From contig JABWDB010000012.1 of the NCBI GenBank assembly GCA_019614645.1, forward strand, positions 7,998,001-8,062,000: a stretch of 64,000 nt of DNA, written 5' to 3'. The notes beneath the pieces were generated by a model. That model was not told the DNA's origin, did no database searches, and saw only the letters and a list, made by a program, of their open reading frames with translations. This document shows, piece by piece, positions 12,402 to 25,235 of the stretch. How positions within the stretch are numbered: the first letter of the stretch is position 1; each line of letters starts with the position of its first letter. This DNA comes from Stratiolaelaps scimitus (taxonomy: Eukaryota; Arthropoda; Arachnida; Mesostigmata; Laelapidae). Position numbers and translations under genes: made by a program.

Positions 12402-12797
12402 GATGGCCTAACCCCCCTCCACTGCGCTGCCCGAAGCGGTCACGATCAGGTTGTCGATCAGCTGATCGAGAAGGGCGCACCGATAACGGCCAAAACAAAG
12501 AACGGCCTTGCGCCCCTACACATGGCGTCACAGGGCGATCACGTGGAGAGCGCCAAGATCCTGCTGAACCACAAGGCGCCTGTCGACGAGATCACGGTCG
12601 ACTATCTCACCGCGCTCCACGTGGCCGCCCACTGCGGCCACGTGGGAGTCGCGAAGTTACTCCTCGAGAAGAAGGCTGATGCCAACTCGCGGGCGTTGAA
12701 CGGATTCACTCCGCTCCATATCGCCTGCAAGAAGAATCGAATCAAGGTTGTCGAACTGTTGCTCCGACATGGAGCATCTATTGAGGCTACCACCGAG
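12402..12797 (+). CDS. Ank2: ankyrin exon: ANK repeats 9-12
   Basis: Exactly 132 codons, phase 0 at both ends, so it encodes four whole 33-residue repeats. It starts [18 protein letters not shown] and ends [11 protein letters not shown] before GTAAGT. Repeats 10 and 11 ([17 protein letters not shown] and [17 protein letters not shown]) are diagnostic of canonical ankyrins, where this part of the solenoid contributes to membrane-protein binding. Because it holds whole repeats in phase 0, it could be skipped without a frameshift, but nothing in the sequence indicates that it is. Confidence 0.96.
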
Positions 12798-13331
12798 GTA
12801 AGTGTCGGGAGACAGTCACCGTAGTCCACCTAGTTTTTCTGTCTCCTTGTGCCGGCCTCCTCTCTCGTCGTTATCGTGGTTGGCATCTTCGCATAAGTAT
12901 CGAATCTATATTCTATTATATATGTACAATGTGAATTAGTTGTTATTCGTAAATATCGAATAATGAATCGGTTATAAAATCGTATAGTGACCTCTGACAG
13001 TGGGTTATAATGAACACGTTCTACTTTCGAGCTGTTAATTCTTATTCAATTTCATATCAATAATAATAATTATGATTATTATAATATTAATCGACAATCT
13101 TCGTTCCCCTCTTAACCATATTCACTGACCCAACTCGGATCGATGAAGCTGGTTTAGACGAAGTCGAACGCATTGTAAAGAAAAAAAACACTCCTTTCGT
13201 AATATACCTCTACCAGAATCATTTGAGCACACAGACAACCAATTAAGTCTCTCTCTCTCTCGCTCTCGCTCTCCCTCTATCATTCTCGTTGTATTTGTAT
13301 CTTTCTTGGCGTTTTCTGTTCGATATTCCAG
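12798..13331 (+). other. Ank2: intron between ANK exons
   Basis: 534 bases, GTAAGT to TATTCCAG, AT-rich in the middle with a CT-rich run at 13247-13275. No exon seen. Confidence 0.9.
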
Positions 13332-13978
13332 TCCGGGCTTACCCCTCTGCATGTGGCTTCGTTCATGGGTTGCATGAACATCGTGATCTATCTCATCCAA
13401 CATGGAGCGAACGCCGATGTGCCCACGGTACGTGGGGAGACCCCGCTCCATCTGGCAGCCCGAGCGAATCAAACCGATATCGTGCGAATTCTACTCCGCA
13501 ACGGCGCTCAGGTTGACACCAAGGCGCGGGAACAGCAGACCCCATTGCACATCGCTGCGCGGCTAGGCAACACCGATATCGTCGGCCTGCTCCTGCAACA
13601 CGGGGCGCACGTCGACTCGGCGACCAAGGACCAGTATACGGCGTTGCACATCGCGGCCAAGGAGGGCCAGGAGGACGTGGTCAACATGCTACTTGATCAC
13701 GGGGCGTCGGTCACCGCCAAGACGAAGAAAGGCTTCACCCCGCTCCATCTAGCGGCCAAGTACGGCAATCTGCGGGTGGCCAAGCTGCTGCTGCAGAAGG
13801 AGGCCGACGTCGACGCGCAGGGCAAGAACGGCGTCACTCCACTCCATGTGGCGGCCCATTACGATCACAACGATGTGGCATTACTGCTGCTCGAGCAGGG
13901 CGCGTCGCCCCATGCGGCCGCGAAGAACGGCTATACTCCATTGCACATCGCTGCCAAGAAGAACCAGATGGACATTGG
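13332..13978 (+). CDS. Ank2: ankyrin exon: ANK repeats 13-18 and first half of 19
   Basis: 647 bases, phase 0 start and phase 2 end at GG|GTATGC. It encodes [18 protein letters not shown] (repeat 13) through [17 protein letters not shown] (start of repeat 19). This is the longest run of uninterrupted repeats in the gene. Spliced to the next exon, the split codon is GGA (Gly), giving [16 protein letters not shown]. Several stretches are nearly identical to insect Ank2 as I remember it (for example [17 protein letters not shown]), which supports an arthropod origin. Confidence 0.96.
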
Positions 13979-14094
13979 GTATGCATAGAGGTCGTCAGTG
14001 GTACCGTAGTTGTGGCGCCTGTATTATGTAGTGGTTATGGCAGAGGTAGGGGGCCTATTGGTTCATTAAAGGAACTTCAGCAATTCTCATAGTG

Positions 14095-14285
14095 CTAAAG
14101 TGCATTTAGCAACCGTCGAAGCCGCGGCGCCGACGCAGTGGCAGCAGGGGTACGGGTTCAATCCCCACCCTTTGCACAATTGCATTGAAGGGATTCGTCT
14201 TGTGAAGCTGGAAGCCGTTCCGTCCATGTTTAATTGGCCGAAAAAATTGGCCGAGAATCTGCCCGGAACATCTAATGATGATGGT
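14095..14285 (+). mobile_element. SINE-like dispersed repeat, copy B
   Basis: This is the best-preserved of the related elements in the window. GACGCAGTGGC is followed by GGGTTCAATCCCC, which matches a Pol III B box at all but one position. After that comes a body shared with 4165-4405. A tRNA-derived head with an unrelated body is the usual SINE layout. No poly-A or simple-repeat tail is clear, and no flanking duplication was found. Confidence 0.5.
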
Positions 14286-14897
14286 GATGCCCACGCATGG
14301 CCTAAGTAAAAACACCTCCGGGGTCAGGAGTAATTTTAACAAAAAATTATTAAGTGCAACTAATAGGAGGTGCGAGGGAAGGGCGCCAATGCGGGTGATT
14401 GTCCTGTTGATCGGGTCCTTGACCAAGGGCTACATAACGCCACCAAGTCCTCCCATAGGAAGAACACAGGGTGCGAGGGGCGGCTATGGGAAATATTAGT
14501 GGCGGTGACAATGGATAGAAGGGACAATGTCGGCCTCGGCCCCGGTCCCCAACTAATCCCCCTCCCAAATATTCCCTAGAAACTATTCCTAATTATTCTA
14601 TGTTTGAATAAATTTACGGATAGAATAGTGGTAGTAAATTCAATGAGGCCGATCGGGGCCGGCCTTTGAAACGGCACTGCCAGGAATGGCGGTACCGCAG
14701 ATAGAAGTCGTAGAAGTACAACAACAGCATTCAGAGGAGTCACACAAAGAAAAGATTTCTTACAACAGAAATATCTATGCCACGTCTGTTTACCATATCC
14801 ACGGAACTGCTTTCGGCATTGCTTCGCAAGACGTATCCCTCAAATGCAGAAGAGGGTGCTCGTATGTTATCGATTGAGGCATACGAATCCTTGTCGT

Positions 14898-15002
14898 AAC
14901 AACGATCCTATGGTGTCATGGTGTTGTCAATGACCCTACGGTCATGGTGTTGGCATGCCAACACCCCCCTTTAAAAGAAAGAAAAGAAAACAACGATCCT
15001 AT
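14898..15002 (+). mobile_element. 77-bp insertion flanked by 14-bp direct repeats
   Basis: AACAACGATCCTAT occurs at 14898-14911 and again, identically, at 14989-15002. The 77 bases between end in an A-rich tail (TTAAAAGAAAGAAAAGAAA). Inside, GTCATGGTGTTG is repeated twice. Identical flanking repeats plus an A-rich 3' end are the signature of target-primed reverse transcription, so this reads as a short retroposed RNA or a 5'-truncated retroelement. Confidence 0.55.
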
Positions 15003-15265
15003 AGGCTTAATGATATATATTGTGACAATCATCGTCCTAACCATATGACAGGGGGTAGGTCTGACCACTGGCGCCACTCCTCCTATTTCACTCGGCTACC
15101 TCATCGCGTTCCTTCCCATCTTCGAAACGTTCGTGGGGTCGTTCCACCAATCGTTGATTGTGTGCGCCCGCACATTTTCGTGCGATTTTTCTCCCGACAG
15201 TTCACCCCTCGCGCACTCGTCGTGTCGTGCACACCGCTCACCATGAACTGTGTCAATTGTTGCAG

Positions 15266-15707
15266 ATCTACACTGCTGGAGTACGGCGCCAAGACCAACG
15301 CCGAATCGAAGGCCGGTTTCAGCGCGCTCCACCTAGCCGCGCAGGAAGGTCACGCCGAGATGGCCGCACTGCTGATCGAGCACGGCGCCAACGTCGACGT
15401 CTCCGCGAAGAACGGCCTGACACCGCTGCATCTCTGTGCGCAGGAGGACAAAGTGAACGTGGCCGCGGTCCTGGCTAAGCACAACGCCAGAATCGATCCG
15501 GCCACCGCGGCCGGCTACACGCCGCTGCACGTGGCCTGCCACTTCGGACAGACCAACATGATCAAGTTCCTACTGCAGCACGACGCCGACGTCAACTCGA
15601 CCACGACGCACGGATACACCCCGTTGCATCAGGCGGCCCAGCAGGGTCATACAATGATTATCAACCTCCTGCTGGAGAATCGGGCCCAGCCGAACGCCAC
15701 AACGAAC
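15266..15707 (+). CDS. Ank2: ankyrin exon: rest of ANK 19 and ANK 20-23
   Basis: 442 bases, entering in phase 2 and leaving in phase 0 at AAC|GTAAGT. It encodes [15 protein letters not shown] (end of repeat 19) and then four repeats, ending [10 protein letters not shown]. Repeat 21 begins [17 protein letters not shown], characteristic of canonical ankyrins. The reading frame stays open upstream into the intron, with an in-frame ATG at 15243. That is intron read-through, because the acceptor TTGTTGCAG and the phase match with the preceding exon are exact. Confidence 0.96.
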
Positions 15708-15976
15708 GTAAGTGCCGCGACCAGTGTTCAGGAGTGAAGGAGTCTTGTATTGCATGTGTTACGTTCTTTGTTTTGGCTGCTTGATTTCAAGTGTAGGTGT
15801 CGAATTTGATTGTCGATTGAACAAAGGGGAATTTGCTGGGAACGAGTGGGCGAGTCGGTGGGCGGCTGAATAAGGTTCTCTCTATCGATAAGGGATAACC
15901 TGGAAGTGAGGTGGTGAGGATAATTGCGAGGGAAGCTCTCCTTCACCAGAGCAAATATATACATCTAGTTATCAGC

Positions 15977-16012
<36 letters not shown>
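15977..16012. repeat. (TA)n microsatellite
   Basis: TA run in the large intron, followed at 16167-16192 by an (ATA)n/(TTA)n inverted pair. Confidence 0.9.
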
Positions 16013-16013
<1 letters not shown>

Positions 16014-19000
16014 CATGGTGCAACATAAAGCAGATTTGTGGGAGCCTCTACTACACCGCGGACAGCAAACACAAACCACATACGATACACGTACTTTCCA
16101 GAAATGAAATACACATAAAATTTCCACACTATCTGTACCATACTGCAGAAATCCTACGAGAGCTATAATAATAATAATAATAATTATTATTATTGTTATA
16201 TTACTATTACGATACAAAATCGCCTCTAGTTGAATGGGCGTTCTTGTTAATACTCTGAGATCGCTTGCGGCTTGACACATACCGCGAATTTGTATGGACG
16301 CGATTCGTCTCTGGCTTCGGCGTCCTCCGAACAGTTGGCGACAGCACCCGAATCTCCTTTAGGACCTTGCGCTGCCCAGCGAGCAGCTGTATGCTATTCG
16401 ATAATTGTCGTCATCCCCTACCATCTATCATACCCATCATCGCCCCCTGTGGCGGTAGTCACTGTACAATGACGCAAACATGGCGACGTCAAAGCCGTTC
16501 TCTATTTGTCTCTCTTTGCCACCGTCAATCAAGCCAAGTGTGTTTGCGGCGTAAGAGCTCGGCCCACCGCGAATTAAGATATATGAACCTTAGCAAGGTA
16601 TATGCACCGCCCACAGATGTCAGGCTGTTAGCCACCACTGTCTTTGACACGTTAACACCACAATATGCCGGCACTGTCTACGATCACGCCTCCGCCGTGT
16701 CTAGAGAGAGAGAGAGACAGACAGACAGACGCACACGCATACTGGAGACAGAGAGAGAGAGAGACGTTGCTGTCCCGTATTTGACCGCGTTACTCAATCG
16801 CCTTGCCCTCGCAGCCGTCCCAATGGGTAGCCACTGTCCACTGTCGCGTCCGTTGGCAAGACACCATCGCGACCTCAGGGAGTGGGCTTTCCGCTCATCG
16901 GCGCCAGGAACCCTGCAAGGACACCCATCCACGATGCAGCATGACGATCCGGTCGCAGCGAGGCCGGGCCACAGCTGACCCGCTGACCATCGCGCGCTAC
17001 TAGCAGCAGACTGCTGTTTCAACAGCGATACACTTCGCATAGTAACGCAGCGATCACGCGGTACTGTACAGCGATCGATTCGGATCAGTGGCGTGGCCCG
17101 CTCGCTCCGGCTCCCCGATCGTGTTAGAAGACACCGCGTGAAGGATTCATCCACCCGCCTTCCAGGCGATATTGTATCTATCCACGGTGACGGGAGCGAA
17201 TTCCGGATGGCGTTCCCTATTGCATTCGCTTGCGCTGTTGTTGTCAGCGTTCATGATCGTCAATTTAGCTAATAACGATACGAGAGAGAGCGAGACGAGA
17301 TGACTGGCAGGAACAACAGCGGAAGCCCTTGAGAGAACCCTGACCGATCTGTCCGTTGGCGCGTTAGTAGGAGCACCTTTGCCTCAGTGCCTGTCAGGAC
17401 CTGTATACATGGGACGTATCATGATACATGATGGTGTGTCGCTTACATGGCCTGGCCAGGAGCCGGGCGGGACGCGGACCTGCTTGAAGCAAGCACCAAT
17501 GATTCTGTGTAGTAACGAGTAGTGCTATATATGTTATATTTATTATATCTAGTTGTGGATTTTGCTGTGCGCGTGTCCACCTCTTGGTTTGGCAGTACAT
17601 CGCCTATGGGTGCTTCAACCCCGTCGTTGTTGATTATTGGTCCATCGATCGGTGGCCTTCTTCGTATCAGGCCTGGCCCAATATGTTCCCTTCGAACAGA
17701 GTAAACGGCGTCCGATCGTCCGGCAACTGACGGCGGCATATGGCCGCATGAATGAGAATCCGATCTACGGAACGCTCGCCCCAGTCGCTCCGGCCGGAGT
17801 AGACGGGCAACCACTCACTTTTTATCGAATGGCCCCCGCAAGCTGCTCAGCTCTGCAACAGCTACAGTGACTCGTCAGGGAAAATCGAGTTTGTTGAACC
17901 GTCTCGCAGAGAGGGAATGTTTCTCCCTTAGAACTCCCGCGCGATGAACGCTGAGCGGCGATGCTCGGTTGCCTGAGCGCACGTCAACTCACGAGAGATT
18001 TCGAGAGGGGTCTCGTTGCGTCATCGGATGGCGTCGTTCGCTGCTACGACGCCTGCCGAGACACTAATTCAATGTGGCTCTCGCTGCTAGCGTCCGGCTC
18101 CAAACGGCAACAAGAAACTGCCAAAACCGCGGGGTGGGCCTAAAGCCCGCCCAGGATAATAGTCAACTTCGAAGGTCTTGTCTCCACTCTGATACCTTGG
18201 TGTCTCTATATTTGTGTGGGTGCGCGCGCGCGTGTGTGTATGCTCTGCAGATTTGGAGCCAACATCGATTTGCAGGTGTTTGTTTTGAGCCTTTTCTGCT
18301 TCTTCGTCTCATTGAGTTTCTCTCTCGCTCTCCCTCTGCCGTCTTTTGCTATGGCTGGGTAACAAAATTGAAAGTGCTTGTATGATGGTTAACTGCATAA
18401 CGCTATTCGGCTATTTCCTGGCTCGTATTGAAGCTGAAATAAGGAACTGCAAGCAATACTCGTTCGACTATACTAATACAGGCGCCATCCCCAACGAAGG
18501 GGGCCGTATGCCCGATCGTGTAAATGGCCCATTTGATCGATCGAGGCGTTCCCTGCCGTCTCAACATATACGGCCAGTGCACGCGAGTGTTATTCAAGCC
18601 ACTTATAAGTTGGCATCTACACTTTCAAGAGGCAGTCCGTCCGAACTCAACAGTCGCGTGACGCACAACTTGTGCTACTGCTCGACTCACTCAGAACACC
18701 TCAGGAAATTCGGCTTCGGAGGGGGAGGGTCGACGCTGTCGACGCCTATTTCTGCCCCGTCAATAGCTTCGTAAGAGATAGATCAGCAGAGAATCCTTGG
18801 ATTTCTTGATCATCTTTCTTTATCCGCAGATCCTTGCCTGGTACGACACGGTTCAAAAACAAAGCAAATCCGGCCCCAGCATGTCTATGTGGTAATACCT
18901 AAATGTCCAGAGCCGAGACCTGTCAACTCACATGGGGAAGAGCTGAGAGTCAGTCAGCTCAAAGGTACAAAGACATTGGCAGAGTAACATAAATCCCCGG

Positions 19001-19031
19001 CCGGTGCAGTCTAGTCGAATTCTGCTCTATC

Positions 19032-19035
<4 letters not shown>

Positions 19036-19066
<31 letters not shown>
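19036..19066. repeat. (CT)n microsatellite
   Basis: Pure CT run of about 31 bases in the large intron. Confidence 0.95.
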
Positions 19067-19070
<4 letters not shown>

Positions 19071-22000
19071 CGCAGCGCGTCACATATGGCGCTTTTGGCG
19101 AGTTTGACTGAAATGGTGTTCATTTTATCCTGCCATGGCTTCCCGTAGCACTGTGTCCACTTGACGTCCACGCGCTCTCTCGTATCGGTGATCCGAGGGA
19201 GATTTCGACCGATCTCTGATTACTCGCTGAGCCTTTCTCGTACTGCTCGGCCCGTTGGGGCGGTCCCACCTTTGCAGAGGGTGCGTGTCCCACTGAGCGC
19301 CTCACCACGGGTGGCTAGATGGCTGTCCAGCGGCCAGCTGACAAGCTTACATAGTCGTTTGCCTCTCGCCGGGCACGTTCTGCCTTCTCCATCGGCCGGC
19401 CGGCCGGTGGACGAAACAGCTCGACGGTTCGGCCGCGCTATCGCGGACGCTGTCAAACAGAGCGCATCCGTGAGCGAGAGCAGGGATAGACAAAGACCTA
19501 GTGGGCCCCCAGCGCGTTCAGCTCGCGTCCACTGCACTCATACGTGGAAGTGTTGTTATGACGAGATTGAAGGCGTGCGATTGATTACGGCTCTCCGGCT
19601 CAATCGCGGCTGTCACTGCCGCGCACGGGAGGGACATCTTTTGTTTCCTAGTGGATTCGTCGGGCCACGGCTACGTCGATCAGTTAGTTGTGCTTCTTTT
19701 TTTTTGTGTCACGGACGTACTGCGACCGGCCCCGTAGATCGCCGGTCGATAGAGGCGACCAGTCGGCGAAGCGGACGTCTGCAGCAGACAACCAGAGGCG
19801 TTGTAGCAGACAAAGGCCCTTAGCAGACTCGCGCATCAGAGGAAAGAGAGTGCGCGTGTGTGTGTGCTTGTACACCGGCACGGGAAAGCCGGTGAAATTG
19901 AGTCAAGGCAATCTACAATATCATACGGTGTGTACTGTGTAACGCCTATCTGCTGGCTTGTTGGATCAACCGGTAGCCGGACCAGGGAGGTGCCGCAGAG
20001 CTCGGCAAATCCTTTTGCCAGAGAGACCAAGCAGCAGGGGGTCTATTGTCGTCCACATCATATTTTTGTGCGTTGTTATCGGAACGCTGCGTTTGTGCGT
20101 TGTTACGCTACCTGGGGTAGCGGGGGTGCTTGTGAGCTCACGAGGTTTGCCGACAACCTGAAGGTCAGGTGAGCTGTGCAAATTCGAGCGACCGAACTCG
20201 TCGGTTGGTCGTCTGTTAACCGGCTCTAGCATCTAGAGTAAGTGCGCGTCTTGCTTGAGTGTCGTTGAATCTACTTTCGTCCGGAGGGGAATCGTTGTAG
20301 AATACTGACCGGCAGTGGGGATCTAAGAGACGTTCACGCCGAGTAGGGGTTCGTTCGGTTCAATTCAACTGCAGCACAATAACTTCGCCCTCTGTCAGCT
20401 GTATGATGATGATAATAATAATCGTAGTAACACATTAACGCGCAGCGTTCACATTGGCTTTGATTATTGGGGAAAATGTACACAGGTCGCGCACATTCAG
20501 GCTTCTGGATCATCATATTAGGCATTCTCATTAAAGCACGTCGAGAACAAACAAACATTGCCCTATCATAAGATGCGGGCGTAGCTTCGAACCCGCCGGG
20601 TAGCCAGTCCTAGTTATAGTCCTTATAAATTTTGCAACCCTCGACCCAAGTGTAGCCCCCGCAGTCTGAGCCCATCCGTCTTCATCTACAGCTCGTCAAA
20701 GTCCATCCGTGTTTTGTTGCTTGTTTGCTCTATCCACCCTATTGTTTCGCCTTGTCATAGCGCAGTTCAACATTGTTTCCATTTCGTGTAATAATATCCA
20801 CTGAACAGTAGCCCTATTCCGCCCAGCTTTAACATGTCTCTCGGGCGGCCAGGGCGTTGGCCAGCCAGTTTGACGGATCCGCTGGCCTGTTTGTTTGCTA
20901 GCCAATAGCAGCAACAACAACAAGAACAACAGCAACAACCACCACCACATGGGCGAATACGGCGGAGAGTCGAACGGGACCTTCTCGATCACGCGGGCTC
21001 ACAACATAGAATTAGCACTGTAGAACGCCACGCAGATGCTCCGCCTTCCAGCATCTGTCGCTGTGTCGTTTACATCGAATTGGATTGGTCAGCCTTCGTG
21101 TCAGCCCGTTCGCCTACGGGGCCGTGTCGCCGCCTGCCTGGCGCTGTCCCTGGCGACGATTCGTGTGACGGGCTGGCGGGTCCTGTCGGGCCAGGATGCG
21201 ATTCTCGTTGCGACGTCGAGGGGAGACATCCCGCTAATTTGCGAGAACGGCGGGCATTTTCACTCCGCGTTTTCACCCAGTAACTGTGCCAATAGGGTGT
21301 CCGCGCGGCTCCAGCCACACGCTCTCGACGCGGCAGATGTCCAGATGCCGTTCAGCGTCACCCCAGCCACCCATTCACGTACAATTTCTTGCTCTTTGTC
21401 ACCCATCGCTGGGTGTGAGCAGCAGGTGCCCCGCAAGTGAAATGACATTATTGTACTCGATATACCGCGGCCGCCGAACGCGCGCGGCCGGACGCGTTCA
21501 AGCAGCCAGCCAGACGACTACGGGTGGCGGCTGTACCCAGCCGCCACGTCTTGATAAGTCCAAAGCGGACGTGTGGTTCGTATCTTGGTCAACTGTCACT
21601 ATTGCGCTGTTTGAGTTTGCGCTGTCGGTTCGACAGTCAATTTGACTGCGGTGTTGATTCTCCGCGCCGCTCGTTAGTGGCTTGCTTGCTGCCGGCGACG
21701 TTGTATATACATATATATATATATAATATATATATATCGTACGCGTCCATTTTTCGCAGCTACCATGAGACAGTAGCGACCATCCGCTCGGCCGGTCCGA
21801 CCGTTGATTATTAGAATTCGACTGCTTGCAGTAGGTGTCGCTGTTTTCGCGCAAACACAAATATACCGTTACACACGCACCATCGAGCGATACCCTTCAG
21901 TGGACGATGGCCGGTTGTGAACACTCGCCCGTCGCTGGTTCGCCGCGTGACAGCAATACTAACGCAAGCAGTAAATCGTGAGATCGCTGAGCGCGCGCGC

Positions 22001-25000
22001 CGCGAAGACACTCGGCGCCCCCTCAAGCTGGAACTCGAGCTGGATCATCATCGCTGACAACGACTGCAAAGGACGACGTCGTTGTCAACAACAGCAACGA
22101 GCAGACCCTATCAGTCACCAGTAACCACGAGACAAAAAAAGGGTTCGCGCCAAAAGCTCTCGGGGCTGGGCCAGCCGCCAATGCGCGATGGCGTCGGCTG
22201 GCCAACACCAAGACAGAGACGGCCTCGCCAAATGGGCCAGCCCTCATATCCATTTTGTTATAGGACCCGGCGCGAAACTGAGCAACCTTTAGCAACCTGC
22301 AGCAGCCACACACACAAACATATCTGAATCTACCATGAGACCGTCATAAGGTGTTCGAACAGCGGTCTGTGTGAGTCGCGCCTTCATCGTGCGCGCAGGT
22401 AGGCGCAGCCGTCGGAGAAATCTATTATAGATATAATACACATAGCTACGGCAGAAGTGGCGGACACCGCTGCGAGTTGTGCCGATCTTACATTTCTCCT
22501 TGTGCTTGTGCGAGTCGGCGGCGTTCCACGACGGCCCATCGGATCCGATTCGAGCCGACGTTCAACGCTCTTCGGCGGCACAGCAGAGTCAACAGCAGTT
22601 TTGCCTGGGCCCCCCACTCGAGGAAAGCGAAGCCCAAGTGTTGAGCATCGTAGCGGCTGCGGCCGCGGCTGCCTATTTCTGCTGCCGTTGGCGCCGCCGC
22701 CACCGCCACCAGAGGTTTCATAGCGCCATAGGGGTGGCCAGTGCTAGTCAGAGTCTGCTGTATGCTTGCCGCTTCCGTCGTCAGAACTGGCCGCTTCCGT
22801 CTTCAGGCGCCGCGTCTGTGCGTGGTCTGTTACCTGAGCGTCTGCCTGCCTGCTCGCGTCGATTCGAACTGCAGAGTGCCGCGAGCCGTCTTTGCCATAA
22901 CAACGTCAAAGCGTATTCTCTCTGCCGCCGTCGTCACTGGTCGTCGGTAGGCGGCGTCTGCTTTTGTGCTACAACTTCTATTCAACTGCTATTTCCCACT
23001 GTGTACCATTTGCGGTGTGCCGAGACTCCGTCGGCGATAGCGGGCGGGCTGATCCACCACGAACGCAGTCCAACACCCGGCTACGGAGAACTGTGTGGCA
23101 ACGTCTCACGACGAGAGACGAGAGCGAGAGAGAGAGAGAGAAAGAGCGACCACCGATATCTGCTATCCCCGTCACTACGCTTTACTAGCAGCTATGCAGC
23201 CATGGTTAAGAAGGTGCCTAGTGCTGTGCCGCCAACACAGGAACTGGTTGAGCGAGCGAGCCAACGCTCGAGCAAGCTAACGCCGCGCAGGGAGCCCGAC
23301 CGACGGATGGCATGACATACACGTCGCAGCCGCGGATGTTACCATTGCTGCTATCGCTGCCCACCGTCGCCAGTCATGATGTTGTTGTATTCTTTGAGGT
23401 TCAGCGTTCCACCGACACTGACGTCGAAACGGGCCGACCAGGTCTGTGCTGGCCAGTTAGGTCTGAGCTGGACACAGAGCCGAGCCGAGCTGAGCTGAAC
23501 GAGTCGCCGGATCTCCACAACTGCTCAGACCTATCACGTACGCTGGTCAACGCGCGTCTCCTGTGGTTGTGCTCGTGCAGCCCTGCTGTACTATCTCGAT
23601 CATCGGCGTTCGTAGTCGGTTGAGGCTGCTCGTTCTGTTGAGCCCGAGTGCCGAGTCCGTCATCTCCATCCTCTCTGCGTGACCATCATTGTTCGCGGGT
23701 AGCCGCTTCGTAGCCGACTTCACTACGGTCGGCTGCGGCTAGCGATCGGCCCCAGCGGTAACTGATCGCCTGTTTTCGGCTGGCGCTTCTGCAGCGGAGT
23801 GCTCGTCATCGTCGTTGTCGCGGGCGTCGCCGTAACGGTGGCTGTCTTCGTCGTCCGGTGGTTGACACCGCGCGAGGTCCGGCACGGGGTCCGGAGGGGT
23901 CGAGGCGATGGCATGTCCTCCTCGGTCTTCGTCCATCCCTGGTGGGGCCCAGTGTCGACAAAGGTACGAACTTGAGCGGACCCGCTACCTATATATGTAT
24001 ATATTGAACTGTGAACACGAGAAAAACAGCGAGTTAGAGACAACGAGTCAAGGGGAGAGAACTCGCGTGAGGAAAAATCCGATCCGGCGAAATCTTATTT
24101 CCAAATCCGCCGTCAAGCTATGCGCGATCAAACGTCAAACGCGCCGCGGACATCGATTCCGTGGATCAGCATCTTTGGATTCGCTTGAAGATTCACTAGA
24201 TGGAATACGATCGTTGAGGTTCGAGTTGTGCGCCTAGACGCCCAGACAGCGTGTACGACATGGATACGGCCAATTCCGTTGTTTGTTTCGCGCAGCGTGC
24301 ACAATCGAATCAAGAACTGTGTAAGAAATTTGGTGGTGATTTCGAATTTCGTCATTGTGCTGTTGGGGTATATTGTGCTCACGCAGTGTGGCTACTCTCC
24401 GGCGGACAAGTGGCGGATATCCAGGCGCAAGTGACATCTCTTTCGGGCTGTTTTGCCACAAAACACGAACACATTGTGACATAGTTTAACGCATGTTTTT
24501 GTGAGTTTCCACGAATCACCACCGGAAAGGATGGTAGTGACAACACGAGCCAACCAATAGGGCGAAATGTGAAGGTTGAAGAAAAACGAGCAACACAATC
24601 TATCCTCTGCCCATGGTCTCGTATCGAGAAGCGTGCAGCACGACAATCAATGCACGCGGTGTATGACTCGATCGCCACCCCGGTTTCCCCTCGATATTGG
24701 CGAGGGGAAACCACCATTGACGACAAGGCAATTCCAAGATCGTTCTTGGTTTTCATCGTGTCGTACGCGCTGCTCACGGTCCACTCGAGTAGGACCGGTG
24801 GAGTGAAACCTCCGAGAGCGGTGACGTCGTCTGTCGGACGCTTCGACTGCTGCCGTCCCCGAGCGAAAAACAAAAAAAAAACACGTACACTACTGCTACA
24901 ACTAGACATATTATAGTTAGCTAGTTGTTGTAGTGGTGTTGGTGTCTTGCTCGCACGGGACGGGACGGGTATTTGCCTCTGTGCGGCCGTATACATATAT

Positions 25001-25193
25001 ATCTATATATATATATATATATATAGAAACATAACTAAACACACAAGCACCGCGCGTTTTGACTTAGAGCCGCTGCACAGTATCCATAATCATATTAGAA
25101 CGGTTCGAGACGAGATGGTGACGTTATCGTGCCGGTATGCCCTTTTTATACAGCTTCTGTGGCCACGACGACTGCAGCTAATACTATATAGAT

Positions 25194-25194
<1 letters not shown>

Positions 25195-25231
<37 letters not shown>
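25195..25231. repeat. (TA)n microsatellite
   Basis: Pure TA run. A shorter related tract lies at 24991-25023. Confidence 0.95.

Positions 25232-25235
<4 letters not shown>

Larger units (their letters stand above)
13979..15265 (+). other. Ank2: intron with retroposon-derived sequences
   Basis: 1,287 bases, GTATGC to TTGTTGCAG. It contains a SINE-like repeat (14095-14285), a run of A/G- and C-rich sequence without gene content (14290-14700), and a small insertion with target-site-like repeats (14898-15002). Confidence 0.9.

Noticed and set aside
22479..23315. 278-codon + strand frame, and the 237-codon frame at 16265-16978
   Set aside because: No family similarity, overlapping frames of similar length on both strands, and high GC with simple runs. 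Consistent with chance in GC-rich intron DNA.
24228..24434. Frame with a transmembrane-like stretch (NLVVISNFVIVLLGYIVL)
   Set aside because: Only about 70 codons, no ATG at a sensible place, competing frames in both directions, no recognisable family and no phase-compatible junction to ankyrin exons. Could be re-examined with RNA data.
24379..24996. 205-codon minus-strand frame in the large intron
   Set aside because: No recognisable domain; amino-acid composition is ordinary for translated non-coding DNA.
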